Shown here piece by piece: positions 46,590 through 58,009 of a stretch of DNA of 64,000 nucleotides (position 1 is the stretch's first letter; each line of letters starts with the position of its first letter). The notes under the pieces are model-generated. The model was not told where the DNA came from, did not search any database, and saw nothing but the letters and a program-made list of their open reading frames with translations. The DNA lies in the NCBI GenBank assembly GCA_003550325.1, contig QKWP01000215.1, forward strand, positions 1-64,000. The letters are read 5' to 3'. Origin of the DNA: Gigaspora rosea. Taxonomy: Eukaryota > Glomeromycota > Glomeromycetes > Diversisporales > Gigasporaceae. Made by a program: the position numbers and the translations under genes.

Positions 46590-47035
46590 TATTGTTCCAT
46601 ATCATTTCTGAATTTACATAAATTCTGAATTGACATGTGTTCTTTCTGATTTTTATATTGTATGCAGATCATGTAATAAATTACTGATAATAATTACTTA
46701 TTGTTCCACATCATTTCTGAATTTACGTAAATTCTGAAACTTGACATGTGTTCTTTCTCGATTTCATATTGTATGCAGATCATATAATAAATTACTGATA
46801 ATTACTTATTGTTCCATATTATTTCTGAATTTAATTCTAAATGAACATGCGTTCTTTCTCGATTTTCATCGATTGTGAAATGCACAGCAATGTAATAAAT
46901 TACTAATAATAAGTACTTATTGTTCTACATCATTTCTAATTTAATTCTAAATGGACATGCATTCTTTCTCAATTTTCATCGATTGTGAAATGCACAGCAA
47001 TATAATAAATTACTAATAATAATTACTTATTAATA
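46590..47035 (+). repeat. Tandem repeat, about 110 bp x 4
   Basis: Units begin TTATTGTTCCAYATCATTTC and contain TTCTAAAT or TTCTGAA, TGYGTTCTTTCTCGATTT and AATAAATTACTRATAATNA. Units 1-2 and 3-4 form closer pairs, so the array grew by duplication of two types. Confidence 0.8.
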
Positions 47036-47729
47036 ATTACATTGCTTTTTTTCATTAATATATATAAAGATTGTTCTTTTATTGTTTCGGCATTTTTTTT
47101 GTATTGGCGTAACAGAAGAATTTCTCATGCCTAAACAAAATAGGAATAACTTGGGGATGCAAGTTTTTTATGTCAAAAGAGATAAATTTATGTTTGTTTA
47201 AAAAAACATTTAGTAATTATCTTCTAGATATAACACCCGACCAGATTCCTGCCATTGCCGAAAAACAAATGTGGATGAGTTCTACGCAGGATTGTAAAAA
47301 TTATTAATTACATTGTTAAATATATATGAATATTAGAACTATTCTTTTAATGTATAAAAAGTTAGCATTTAATATTTAGGCGAGCATATAGTGATTCATT
47401 TTTATTCGTTTTTATTTATTTATCTATTTATTTTTCTAATTTTTTTACTTTATTATTATAGAGTTACTTTATTTGATTTATGCATTAATACTGTATATAT
47501 AAATCAACAATTATATAAATATCTTATCCAAATATAACCGTTATTCTTTTATTTGAATAGGATATAAAACCAGTTATTAAATTTTGTTAAAGGTTACAAC
47601 CTTTTGGATAAAAAGTTATCTGGGTATGAGCACTAGTATTAAAAATATATTATTTGCTATAGTTTTAAAAAATTAGTATATATATTAATAAAGATACATA
47701 TAATTTATAACTAAGAATTAAAGGTTACA
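47036..47729. other. AT-rich spacer
   Basis: I see no gene or repeat that I can support. Confidence 0.4.
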
Positions 47730-47845
47730 TTAATTTCCAAATCCTAGATCAATAATTGGAAAATCACTTTTTGAAGAAGAATCAATCATTAGGTCAATTA
47801 CTTCTTCATAAAAACTTGCGCTTAAACCTTCTTTTTTAATCTTAT
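47730..47845 (-). pseudogene. Possible orphan terminal exon
   Basis: The minus strand reads from an intron-acceptor-like TGTTTCATAG into KIKKEGLSASFYEEVID, then LMIDSSSKSDFPIIDLGFGN and a TAA at 47730-47732. The amino-acid composition is protein-like and unlike the surrounding noise. No upstream exon is found, so this may be the cut-off end of a gene or of an element ORF. Family unknown. Confidence 0.35.
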
Positions 47846-48149
47846 CTATGAAACAGTAAAAGAGTTTTATCATTTAAAAAAAAATGTATAAATCGTATTT
47901 AGTACGATGATCATTATACACAAAATCACATGAGTATAATAAGCTAACAAATTTTGACAATACTATACTGATTAACCGATCTATATGCATACTCAGTAAA
48001 TATACACTCCATACTGATTTGCATATAGTATCAAAATAGTATTTAAAAATTGTACCATACTGATTTGCTATTATACTATAAGATAGCTGTGCAATATGCG
48101 ATGCCATGCACCCCAGCATTGCATCAAAATTTCACTATTGCGTGATTTT

Positions 48150-48390
48150 TGGCCAATAAAATAACAAGATTAGGTGTAATATAACACAAAGCAAAAGATC
48201 AAAACAAAATGTTTGCTTTTTCAAAAATTGGCCATTTCCCTAAAACTTGCATAAGAAATCACTTTTTGAGCTTTAACAAAAAAAATTCCTTGTGCAATTT
48301 TACTATATGGTTTGCTAACATTAAGCCCTATAGGAACCCTAACTTTAACTTAAACTAACTTGAAGCTTTTTGGACACGAGCACGTAATAG
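48150..48390. repeat. Partial copy of the CTAAGATCAGGTG family
   Basis: AGATTAGGTGTAATATAACAC, AAAACAAAATGTTTGC, CAAAAATTGGCC and GGAACCCTAAC occur in the same order as in 46120-46383. The second end is missing. Confidence 0.55.
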
Positions 48391-49015
48391 TGAAAAAGTG
48401 TTAGCAGGACCAGTACTGCCAGGTAAGAGAAATCCTCTCAATTATATTTTTTTGGACTTAATCTATTTGATTTACCTAACTAATACAAAATATAATTGAA
48501 AGGCCCATAATTGTTAAAGTGAATATAATTTAAATAATTACGTTAATCATACATGTAGTTTTCTCAAAACACAATTATTAAAGGGAACAAATTAAACTTC
48601 ATTCTTTTGAATCACAATCGTTAAAGTGAACAGAATTAAACTTTACAGGTAATTTATATTCTCTTGAAACTCAATCATTAAAGTGGACTAAATTAAACTT
48701 TATACAAACCTTTCTTGCACTGTTATTGCAGCAACAGTGCCTAATAACCAAATCAGAGACCCTTGCATTGTCTGAATAGTCATGGAACCTATCTGCACCT
48801 ACCAATAAATAATATATTATCTAGAAAAAAGGATGACCTATTAGTAATTCAATTCTGTGTATCATTTACTAGAAAATTGTTACAAAACTTACTCGTTGTT
48901 CTGAAATATGAAATAGGTAAAATTGAGATGATTTGTATTAGAATAAAATAATGTGATTTCTATTGTGAACTGTTGTTGTAAAATTCTGTTACAAAACTTG
49001 CATGCTATTCTGTTA
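48391..49015. other. Spacer
   Basis: 48395-48425 reads like a short exon end before AGGTAAGAG, but no gene context supports it. 48550-48720 repeats TTAAAGTGAAYARAATTAAACTT. The frame 48763-48951 has no recognisable features. Confidence 0.4.
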
Positions 49016-49283
49016 CAAAACTTGCATGCTATTCTGGTAACAATAAAAGAAAATTAGTTGTATAGAATTAGGGTTCCAAAGTTAGTTTAGTTCAATAGAG
49101 GTTCAGGTTCAGGTTCAATGAACCTGAACCTAAATCTGCTCTAAAAGTTCAAAACTTGCATGCTATTCTGGTAACAATAAAAGAAAATTAGTTGTATAGA
49201 ATTAGGGTTCCAAAGTTAGTTTAGTTCAATAGAGGTTCAGGTTCAGGTTCAATGAACCTGAACCTAAATCTGCTCTAAAAGTT
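49016..49283 (+). repeat. 134-bp perfect tandem duplication at the left end of the composite element
   Basis: 49016-49149 and 49150-49283 are identical as far as I can read, including the element terminus TAGGGTTCC, so the composite has two left ends (49069 and 49203). Perfect identity points to a recent event or an assembly artefact. Confidence 0.88.
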
Positions 49284-49404
49284 CAATACTGAACTGAACC
49301 TGAACTTAAACATGAACCTGAACCTGAACTTAAAAAAAGTTCAGTTTAGGTTCAGTTCAAGGTTCATGAACATGTTCAGGTTCATAATATATGCACATGT
49401 TTAC

Positions 49405-49575
49405 CTAAATCACAAAGTTAGAATCAATTAGTAAAATTTAAAGAATCATAGAAATTTGTATAATTTTATTAATAAAATTATACAAATTTCTATAATTCTC
49501 TAAATTTTACTAATTGATCATAACTTCTTGATCTAAGTAAACTTGTTAAGCACCAAAAAATATATCAAATCGGTA
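49405..49575 (+). repeat. 323-bp palindromic satellite, left fragment
   Basis: The first half-unit of the array, cut at the TA target (49574-49575) by the pogo-type element. Confidence 0.85.
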
Positions 49576-52175
49576 AGGTGGGTATGGGTATTATGACGCA
49601 GTTAAATATGCCGATATGAAAACTCTGTCAAATTGACTAATTATTTAACAAACTTTATTTAAATAAATTTATTTTAACTTTAAATATGTTTTTTTTTTAA
49701 AAAATTTTTATTTACTAAAAAAAAAACTTTTCTAATTGTGTAAAATTTAATTCAAAAATCGAGATCATTAAGGTAATGACCAAAAATGACGCAGGCATAC
49801 GTAATTAGGTAGGACTACTTTTTTACATTTTTTTTTAATTCGTTTTGCCTCTCTAATACGTTGTTGTTCCATTTTCATACGGTCCCTTTCCTCTTTCTTC
49901 TGCTTGCGAATTTTTTGCTTCTGCACCTTCTCAGCCTCCCGTTCTATCCATTGTTGAGTGGGCATTTCTTTTTTTTGCTATTTTTCATTGGCAGTTTTTT
50001 CGGCTTCTTCCTCCGCTTCTCTCAACAAACGCAACGATTCTTCGTTAGTGAGAAGCTAAGCAAAAGGCATAGTCTTGCGTCTTTTTTCGGTTGTTGATTT
50101 TTGGGCTGTTCTTCCTCTTCTCCTAGTTCTTCGATCTGCTTTGAATGTTGGTGCAGAGGGTATTTAAGCACCAGCCGCAAGAGACTAGTACCAGGATTTT
50201 TATAGAGTTCTAGTTCAGATTCTAAGTGCTCAACCCTCTTATTAAGCGACTCTATTTCTAACCACAATACTTCATTCGCAGAGGTTGGGCTGAGGTGACT
50301 TGGAACGATCCTAGATGAAGTAGACGAAGTTAGTATAGTAGGCAGGTAAGTTGGTTGTTCTAGGTCGAATCTTTGTGTTCTCATTGAGGGTTCCAGATAG
50401 CTAGGACTAATGGCATTAGGATTGAATGGCCATATTCCTGTTGCCTTGAAAGCATTACATATGGCTGTAGGAGTGAATGACTTAATATAGGCCTGCCTGA
50501 AGATTTTAACAAACGTGTATTTGGTCACTAGTTTGCTATTATTAGTAAAAAACTTGTCGCATTCACTATCATAGGCCTTTTTGAGCTGAACAAAGAGTAA
50601 TTCAGCAGGTTGTAGGATATGGGTGGTGTGTGGTGGAAGGGCCTATAGAAGAATGTTATTTTGATAACAGAAATTGACACAAGTTTAGTTAACGTGGCTT
50701 TTGTGCCTGTCAAGAATTAATAAAACGGGACAAACAGGAGGAATCGAATTAACAAAATGCTCTATATATTTTTTAAATAGGCTCTCCCGCATATAATCAG
50801 TCTCAGTAAACCCCATCACGGTGCCTGCAGGTGTGCCATCCAAAAGACCCGGAATTATTCGTTTGCCTTTATATACTAATAATGGTGGTATGTAAGTTCC
50901 AGTAGCAAAGATAGTCAGGTATACAGAGATGTGTTCATGATTGCTACATAAGAAACTCGATGGACTTGACGTGCTCTTTTTTTGGCGATTACTTTTTGAA
51001 GTTTAGGTTCAATAATGAAACCCGTCTCGTCCATATTCCAGATTTGATCAGGGGTGAGCGAATATTCATTAATAATATTTTTAAGTTTATTAAAATGATT
51101 ATTAATAAACAAAGGATTTGCTTTTTGGGCATGTGCTTCATTTAAGGCTTGCGGGACATGAAACAAAAGTTCAGGATGATCCTTTAGAAACCGCTGCCAC
51201 CATGCTTGACCTGGACCATTCTCATTAAAAGGATGTGTGCGCCCATCCCTATGAACAATCTCCATCACACAATGATTCATACCAGACTTTGATAACCCAA
51301 AACCAAGTCTTTGCATATTTAAGCAATAACCGACCAGTTGCTCTTTTTCATTGTCTGTTAGAACTTTGTTAGGACCTGGACAGTTTGGAGGACCATCATT
51401 CCGAACGGCTCATCTAAGAGTTGGTTCCAGAATATCAAAGTCTCATGCGACACTCCTTACACTTGGGGCTTAGAGTTATTTGAGGAGTCCTTTATAAACT
51501 TGAGGGCTTTTTCAATAGCATTATCTTTAATAGCTTTGTCTTTTTTAGACACCATGGTTTTAATTTTTACTTTATTTTTAATTAATTTTAATAAATTGTT
51601 TCGTTATATATACAAAGAAAACTGCAGGTTAAACGCGGATTAAATTTGGTTTAAATATTAACACTATTTATATATAATCTGGCATGATTTATTTGTACCC
51701 GGTATGATATTTGTTACATGCTCAATCGTGCGACTTCTAAAATCGCTAATAAACTCGATCACACAACTCCTAAAATCGCTAATAAACTCGACCGTGCGAC
51801 TCCTAAAATCGTTAATAAACTCGATCGCATGACATCTAAATCGCTAATAAACACTCAAACATTAATTTTAATATAACGCGTAACATTTGATCTAGTTCCA
51901 GATATATAAAATTATAAGCATTGCATGATAATTGTTTAACGAAAAAAAATTTTTATAGACATAAAGTACATAATTCTCTTTGGAACTATATAAAAAGAGT
52001 AATATTGGCGATATCTTGTGACCCAGCAATCAGAATTGGACGATTTTGGTACCAATTGATTCGTCTAACCAAGACGAATCGATTGATACCAAAATTGTCC
52101 AATTCTGATCACTGGGTCACGAGCTATGACAACTGCGTCATAATTGGTAGTGCGTCACAATACCCATACCCACCT
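49576..52175 (-). mobile_element. Pogo/Tigger-type DNA transposon, 2600 bp
   Basis: The ends AGGTGGGTATGGGTATTATG and the complement of CAATACCCATACCCACCT are flanked by TA (49574-49575, 52176-52177). The target is a satellite unit; the intact version of the same site is seen at about 52806-52860 (CATCAAACTGGTATATTTTA). A subterminal palindrome lies at 52010-52130 (GTGACCCAGCAATCAGAATT and its complement). It encodes the broken transposase 49768-51555. Confidence 0.92.
49768..51555 (-). pseudogene. Pogo-type transposase (CENP-B HTH + DDE_1), broken
   Basis: The start is the ATG complement of 51553-51555 (MVSKKDKAI). Pieces in order: an N-terminal helix-turn-helix with a frameshift and stops near 51420-51460; then the CENP-B-type DNA-binding region (GQAWWQRFLKDHPEL, LNEAHAQKANPL); IWNMDETGF with the first catalytic Asp (about 51030); ILDRHKSHVN with the second (about 50710, where DGH is usual); THILQPAELLF (about 50610), where the third acidic residue is Glu-like rather than the common Asp; then FRQAYIKSFTPTAICNAFKA and TGIWPFNPNAISP, the typical C-terminal signature. 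A basic Lys/Glu tail (49768-49965) follows in a shifted frame. In-frame stops follow HKSHVN and the next strand, so no full enzyme is made. It would cut and paste the element by recognising its ends. Confidence 0.9.
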
Positions 52176-52177
52176 TA

Positions 52178-53465
52178 TATTTTATTTTACTTTTCTTAAA
52201 ATTTAAAGAAAAGATGCTTAATTTTGGAAATTTTCATCAAAAATTCAAAATTAAGCATCTTTGACACAAATTTAAAGAAAAATAAAATATATCATTATGA
52301 TGTATTTTTTTGGGCTAAACAAGTTTATTTAGATCAAAAAGTTATAATCAATTAGTAAAATTTAGAGAATTATAGAAATTTGTATAATTTTATTAATATA
52401 ATTATACAAATTTCTATGATTCTCTAAATTTTACTAATTCATTATAACTTCTTGATTTAAGTAAACTTGTTAAGCACCAAAAAATACATTATTTTGGTAT
52501 ATTTTATTTATTTTTCTTAAAATTTCGTTAAAGATGCTTAATTTTGAATTTTTGATAAAATTTCCAAAATTAAGCATTTTTTCTTCAAATTTTAAGCAAA
52601 GTAAAATAAAATATGCTGATTTGATGTATTATTTGATACTGAACAAGCTTACTTAGAGTGAGAAGTACAAAATAGTTAGTAAAATTTAGAGAATCATAGC
52701 ATTTTGTATAATTTTATTAATAAAATTATACCAATTTCTATGATTCTCTAAATTTACTAATTGATAATAACTTTTTGCACTAAGTAAACTTGTTAAGCAC
52801 CAAAAAATACATCAAACTGGTATATTTTATTTTACTTTTCTTAACATTGAAGAAAAGATACTTAATTTTGGAAATTTTTATCAAAAATTCAAAATTAAGC
52901 ATATTTGACACAAATTTTAAGGAAAATAAAACAAAATATGCCGATTTGATGTATTTTTTGGTGCTTAATAAGTTTACTTAGATCAAAAAGTTATGATCAA
53001 TTAGTAAAATTTAGAGAATCATAGAAATTTGTATAATTTTATTAATAAAATTATATAAAATGCTATGATTCTCTAAATTTTACTAATAGAGCATAACTTC
53101 TTGATTTAAGTAAACTTGTTTAACACCAAAAAATATATATATTGGTATATTTATTTTATTTTCCTTAAAATTTTCATCAAAGTTGCTTAATTTTGAATTT
53201 TTGATGAAAATTTCTAAATTAAGCATCTTTTCTTCAAATTTTAAGAAAAGTAAAATAAAATATGCTGATTTGATGTATTATTTGATACCGAACAAGTTTA
53301 CTTAGTGCAAGAAGTTATGATTAATTAGTAAAATTTAGAGAATCATAGAAATTTGTATAATTTTATTAATAAAATTATACAAAATGCTAAATTCTCTAAA
53401 TTTTACTAACTAATTTATACTTCTCACTTTAATTAAGCTTGTTCAGTATCAAAAAATACATATAT
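52178..53465 (+). repeat. 323-bp satellite array, right part
   Basis: TAGTAAAATTTAGAGAATCA starts units at about 52353, 52676, 53000 and 53323, spaced 323-324 bp. Each unit has two dyad centres: ATTTTATTAATAAAAT and the TTGGAAATTTTCATC / ATTCAAAATTAAGC region. The array is therefore an alternation of about 160-bp blocks in opposite orientation. Together with 49405-49575 it makes about 4.5 units. Confidence 0.9.
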
Positions 53466-53798
53466 TTTTATTTAGACTCAAACTAATTTGTAAAATTTGA
53501 ACTAGCCTGACCAAACTTATGATTGAGTTTGAGTTTAGTATAAAGTTTTAATAATAAAATTTAGAGTCTGGTCTGAACCAGACCGAACCTGGACTCTGAA
53601 CACTAGACTGAATCTGAACATGTTTATGAACTTATAAACTGAACTTGACTAAACCTGAACCAGCTTTAAAAGTTCAATACTGAACCTGAACCTGAACATG
53701 TTTTAAAAAATGGTCAGGTTCAGGTTAAAACTGAACCTGAACCTGAACCTGAACTTGACCTAAGTTCAGTTCAGGTTCATAGAAACACTATATAGGAT

Positions 53799-54491
53799 TA
53801 TCAAAATTCTATATGGCCTAAAAAAATTCTGTTACAATCTTACTTGATAGAGATACTTAAACCCAGTAGTGATCATAAATTGCGTCACCCTTGATATAAT
53901 CACCTGAAAATTTTGATTGTATACTTGATTCTATATATAAAAGACCTTCTGGCTATATCAAAAAGTCAATCCTAACCCTAATCCTAACCACGAGATAAAA
54001 ATAATTTTTTTTGTTAGTGGTTTATAGATGCTTTTTGCTTTCAGCTGCTTATAGCATTTGATTGTTTTGATTACGTAGTGTCAATTGGTTACATGAGATT
54101 CAGAAGTTTTAGGAAATTCGATAATATAGGTCATATAGATTTTAGTATCATCTGATTTCACTAATATTTGTTTACTTTTTTTGGCTAATCAAAATTATAT
54201 GTAATTATACTAGGGTAATACAATTCAAGATCATCACTGAGTTCACTCTTCTTGAAACTATCTCTGTTATAAACCTTACCATTCTGGTAATACACAGTAT
54301 GTGACTCACTAACACATGTTATTCACGTTATCCATATCTTAGTTAATTTCAAAGACACAATGTGTGTATATCGAACGGAAGTCTATTTGTTAAATTTCAA
54401 AGATATAAAGTGCGCGTAATGAGCAAAGTTTTTTTTTAAAAAATAAATAAAAATAGATGACACCTGATTATTAATTCATAGTAATAGACCA
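53799..54491. other. Spacer
   Basis: No gene is seen. A CCTAACCCTAATCCTAACC block lies at about 53970. Confidence 0.45.
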
Positions 54492-54499
54492 ATTATGAG

Positions 54500-55220
54500 T
54501 AGGATTGGGGGCATGGTAAAAATTTTGGGTATGCCCCTAGGTAGCATGCCTCGGGCTGAGGCATGCACTCTCTTATTGTGCCCTGGGCATGCCCCTATAT
54601 ATAAATCATATGATATGTAGCATAGCAAGCTTTAATTCTGATTGGTCAATTACTAAATTATTAACATATATTGTACTATATATATTATTTGATTTTAAAT
54701 GAATAAATTCTGAAACTACTTTATTCTACCTATGGTAAAAATAATTAAGAAAATAGAAAAGTAAATTAAAAGTTAGTGATAAAACACACTTTTGTCTTAT
54801 AGATTAAACATTCCATATAATTTTAACAAAGTTTTAAAAGCTATAATATATTAGATATGAAGTATATATAGGATATATATAATTATATTCTATGTTCTAT
54901 ATCTTTTATACATATATTACTTTATTGATAGTTAACAATTTTTTAATTTATTTATGTTATTTATTATTCATTTTGTTATTAAATATGTATTGATTAATAA
55001 ATAAATTCAAGTTATTTTTAACCAGATACACATTGATAATAGTTATCAGAATATAAAATTTGGGTTGAATTTATTTCTATTAGCCAACCAGATTTTGTAT
55101 TATCAAATAATTTACAAAAATTGGCCAATCAATACATACCAATTCACATAATTTAGATTTATTATCATATGATAGGGCATGCCCCTAAGGTATGCTCTGG
55201 GACACTATGCCCCAACCCTA
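54500..55220. mobile_element. hAT-like element, GGGGCATGCCC motif
   Basis: The ends TAGGATTGGGGGCAT and the complement of ATGCCCCAACCCTA are flanked by ATTATGAG (54492-54499) and ATTACGAG (55221-55228), 7 of 8 matching. GGGGCATGCC-type words are dense in the first 100 and last 55 bp; the middle is plain AT-rich DNA. Confidence 0.88.
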
Positions 55221-55228
55221 ATTACGAG

Positions 55229-55855
55229 ATATGACATGTGAATGATATATTACAAATTTAGTATCATCAGTTTAAATTTCTCATGGTCTGACTAATTTTT
55301 TTTGGACATATCAAATTATAAACAACTAAGTGCATCTGAATTTTTTTTTATTATTACATGAATAATATAAAATCAACAATGATAGTTGTAATACTTAAGG
55401 ATGCTTTTTGTTATGCATTTTTCGCTTAAATAAGTTAGTTAAGATTAGCTACTTGCCATGAACTTAAGTGCACTGCGCCGTTTTACTGTGTTATTAAAGA
55501 TCAAAAAAACTTTATACAGTAAATTAAAATCCAAAAATTACATAGCGAATATATGTCATTAATCATAATGTCTCTTTGCATCATATATCTTTATACTACT
55601 AAATAACAACAATTTGTCTTTTGATTGGATGCTCATTAAGGTCATATGTCTAGCACATATCGTGCCTAAAAGGTGCAAGTGTTAACTTGCTAAAATTACA
55701 ATTTCAATCACCTAAAATTACCTAACGCTTGCTAAAACATGCAGAAAATATCTATTTCAGGGAGTTATGGTAAGTACTTTTGTAATTGAATAAAGTTGAT
55801 ACCTTCCATAATTGTATTGCCACAGCCATGTTAATTTTACCTAAGTAGTACTAGG
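55229..55855. other. AT-rich spacer
   Basis: I see nothing that supports a gene or element. Confidence 0.4.
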
Positions 55856-55859
55856 CATT

Positions 55860-56960
55860 GTTAATATTCTTGGGGGCTTACTGGTAATACCAGTACGATC
55901 ATGATAACTGTATGTAACATAAAATATAAGATGTTGATTTTTTTAGTATAAATGATAGTTTTCACTTTTCTGATTTTGGTAAAAGTTAAATTCTGATGCA
56001 ACATATGATGACAACTGCATAAATTCTGTAAGGCACATTGATGTGGGAAAATATAATTATGAAGAAATGTGTCATAGTCAGTAAATACTAATACAAATTC
56101 TGTACTTGTATAAAATGACAATGTATATCATAATAAGAAATCAATCAAATTAAGCAAAATAAATATCCGTTGTGACGAATGTCCAGTCTGTACCAAAATC
56201 TTTTATTCTACTAATTTCTTATGCTGCTACTTCAATTGCACTTTGCCATATCCAAAACTGTTATCAGACTGTGAGAATTAAATATATATTATAACGATCT
56301 ATTTATTTTGTAATTATGATCATTTGCATTTTAATGTTATAATAAATTCGTCATAATTTATATCACTATGAATTAGTCATCCATTTATATTTTTTTAAAA
56401 AATCAACTTTCATTTGTTATGTACAGGTATTGTTAAAACTTACTGGTAATACCAGTACGATCATGTTGAATGTATAACATGAATATAAGAAGTTAATTTT
56501 TTAGTATGAATGATGGTTTTCACTTTTCCGATTCTGGTAGAAGTTAAATAATTCTGATGCAATGCATGATGACAACTATATAAATTATATAAAACACATT
56601 GATGTGAGAAAATATAATTGTGAAGAAACGTGTCATAGTTGGTGAATACTAATACAAATTCTGTACTTGCAACATACATCATAATTAGGAATATCTGTAC
56701 TGAAATCTTTTATTCTACTAATTTCTTATATAAGTGTATAATAAACGGTAATTGGTGCTACTTCAATTGCACTTTGCCGTATCCAAAACTGTTATCAGAC
56801 TGTGAGAATTAAATATATTATTATGACAATCTATTTAATTTGTAATTATTACAACATATGATCATTTGTATTTTAATGTCATAATAAATTCAGCATAATT
56901 TGTACCACTATAAATTAGTCATCCATTTATATTTTTTAAAAAATCAACTTTCGTTTGTTA
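55860..56960 (+). repeat. Tandem duplication, about 560 bp x 2
   Basis: 55875-56400 and 56437-56955 share CTTACTGGTAATACCAGTAC, GATGACAACT, ATAATTRTGAAGAAAYGTGTC, CTTCAATTGCACTTTGCC and ACTGTTATCAGACTGTGAG in order. The frames on the minus strand (55861-56121, 56461-56682) are the same sequence in both units; their translations (STEFVLVFT.YDTFLHNYIF) are similar, but the repeat nature explains this without a gene. Confidence 0.8.
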
Positions 56961-57109
56961 TGCGCACTTTGTATTTTTAAAAAAATAGACTTCCGTTCAT
57001 TATGCACACTTTGTATATTTGAAATTAGATTAACTGAAATACAATGTTAATAGCATACATTAGTAAGTTAAATACTATATATCGTCAGAATGGTAAGGGT
57101 TATGACAGT
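56961..57109. repeat. Short internal repeat
   Basis: CAACTTTCGTTTGTTATGCGC and AGACTTCCGTTCATTATGCAC are two copies of one unit 50 bp apart. Confidence 0.5.
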
Positions 57110-57870
57110 AAATAATAATAGAAAATCAACGCAAACTAACTTAACCCTAACCACGTATTGTAATTATTAGAATAATGAGCAACTTTTGTGATAATTTTTA
57201 CAGTAATTCTTGATAAAAGCCACCTAAAATGTATTATAGGCTAAGTAAGTTTATAATCACTAAATAGCGAGAGAATTTTTTAACAGAATTTTTACAGTAA
57301 TTCATGTAATTCAAATTAACAACCCTGATCACATGTTATATACAGAGTAAGATTGTAATAGAATTTTTTAACTCATGATAATTCCGATACAACTAACTCA
57401 CCTTTCATTGTTACCAGAATGGCATACAAGCTTTGTAACAGAATTTTGCATAGCTCATGATAAAAATCAATATTTAATTCCAATACAAACCATCTCAATC
57501 TTATCCATTTCATATATTAGAACAAAAATAAGTTTTGTAACAAAATTTTTTACAATAACATGAAACTTTAATATAACTAACTCATTACTATATATTAAAG
57601 TTAGCAACGAATAAGTCCTATGTACAATTTTTTTATTTACATATTATATGCTAGGTAAGTTTTGTAATAGAGTTTTTTACAGTATAGTAACATGAAGAAA
57701 TTACAATAATTCTGACAAATTAACCTTTTAATCAAATATTTATAACAATAGTATAATGAGCATATTCTGCAATGAAATTTTAATTTCGATCACTATAATC
57801 GTGTTAGCAAGTAAGTCATACAAAATAATTTTTATAGTAATCCATAATATACATTGCAATAATACTTTTT
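57110..57870. repeat. Copies of the ~125-bp degenerate satellite
   Basis: About six units with ACAGAATTTTTACAGTAATTC, AACTAACTCAACC and AAGTTTTGTAAYAGARTTTTT, as at 28780-29880 and 35290-35640. Confidence 0.65.
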
Positions 57871-58009
57871 AACCATTAAACTCTGATCAGACATTGCACT
57901 GGTTTTTTTGGACGCGTTCTTATACACACGGCAAAGCGTGTTCATAAAACTAGTAATTAATAATCAGTTGCATCAGATTTGCATCATAAAGTGTGCGGCA
58001 TATGCAAAA

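Larger units (their letters stand above)
49069..53790. mobile_element. hAT-like composite element, GGTTCAGGTTCA motif
   Basis: The left end TAGGGTTCC and right end GAAACACTA are imperfect inverted termini flanked by TATAGAAT (49061-49068, again 49195-49202) and TATAGGAT (53791-53798), 7 of 8 matching. The subterminal 300 bp at each side are arrays of GAACCTGAACC words. Between them lies a 323-bp satellite, broken by the pogo-type element. Confidence 0.8.

Noticed and set aside
45788..47633. Diverged hAT-like element with GGGTAAC words
   Set aside because: TAGTGGTCGTACCC and a TAGTGCTCATACCC-like far end are similar, but no target duplication supports them as a pair.
52353..53465. CRISPR-like repeats
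   Set aside because: Regular spacing, but units are contiguous 323-bp palindromic satellite copies without spacers, in a eukaryotic sequence.
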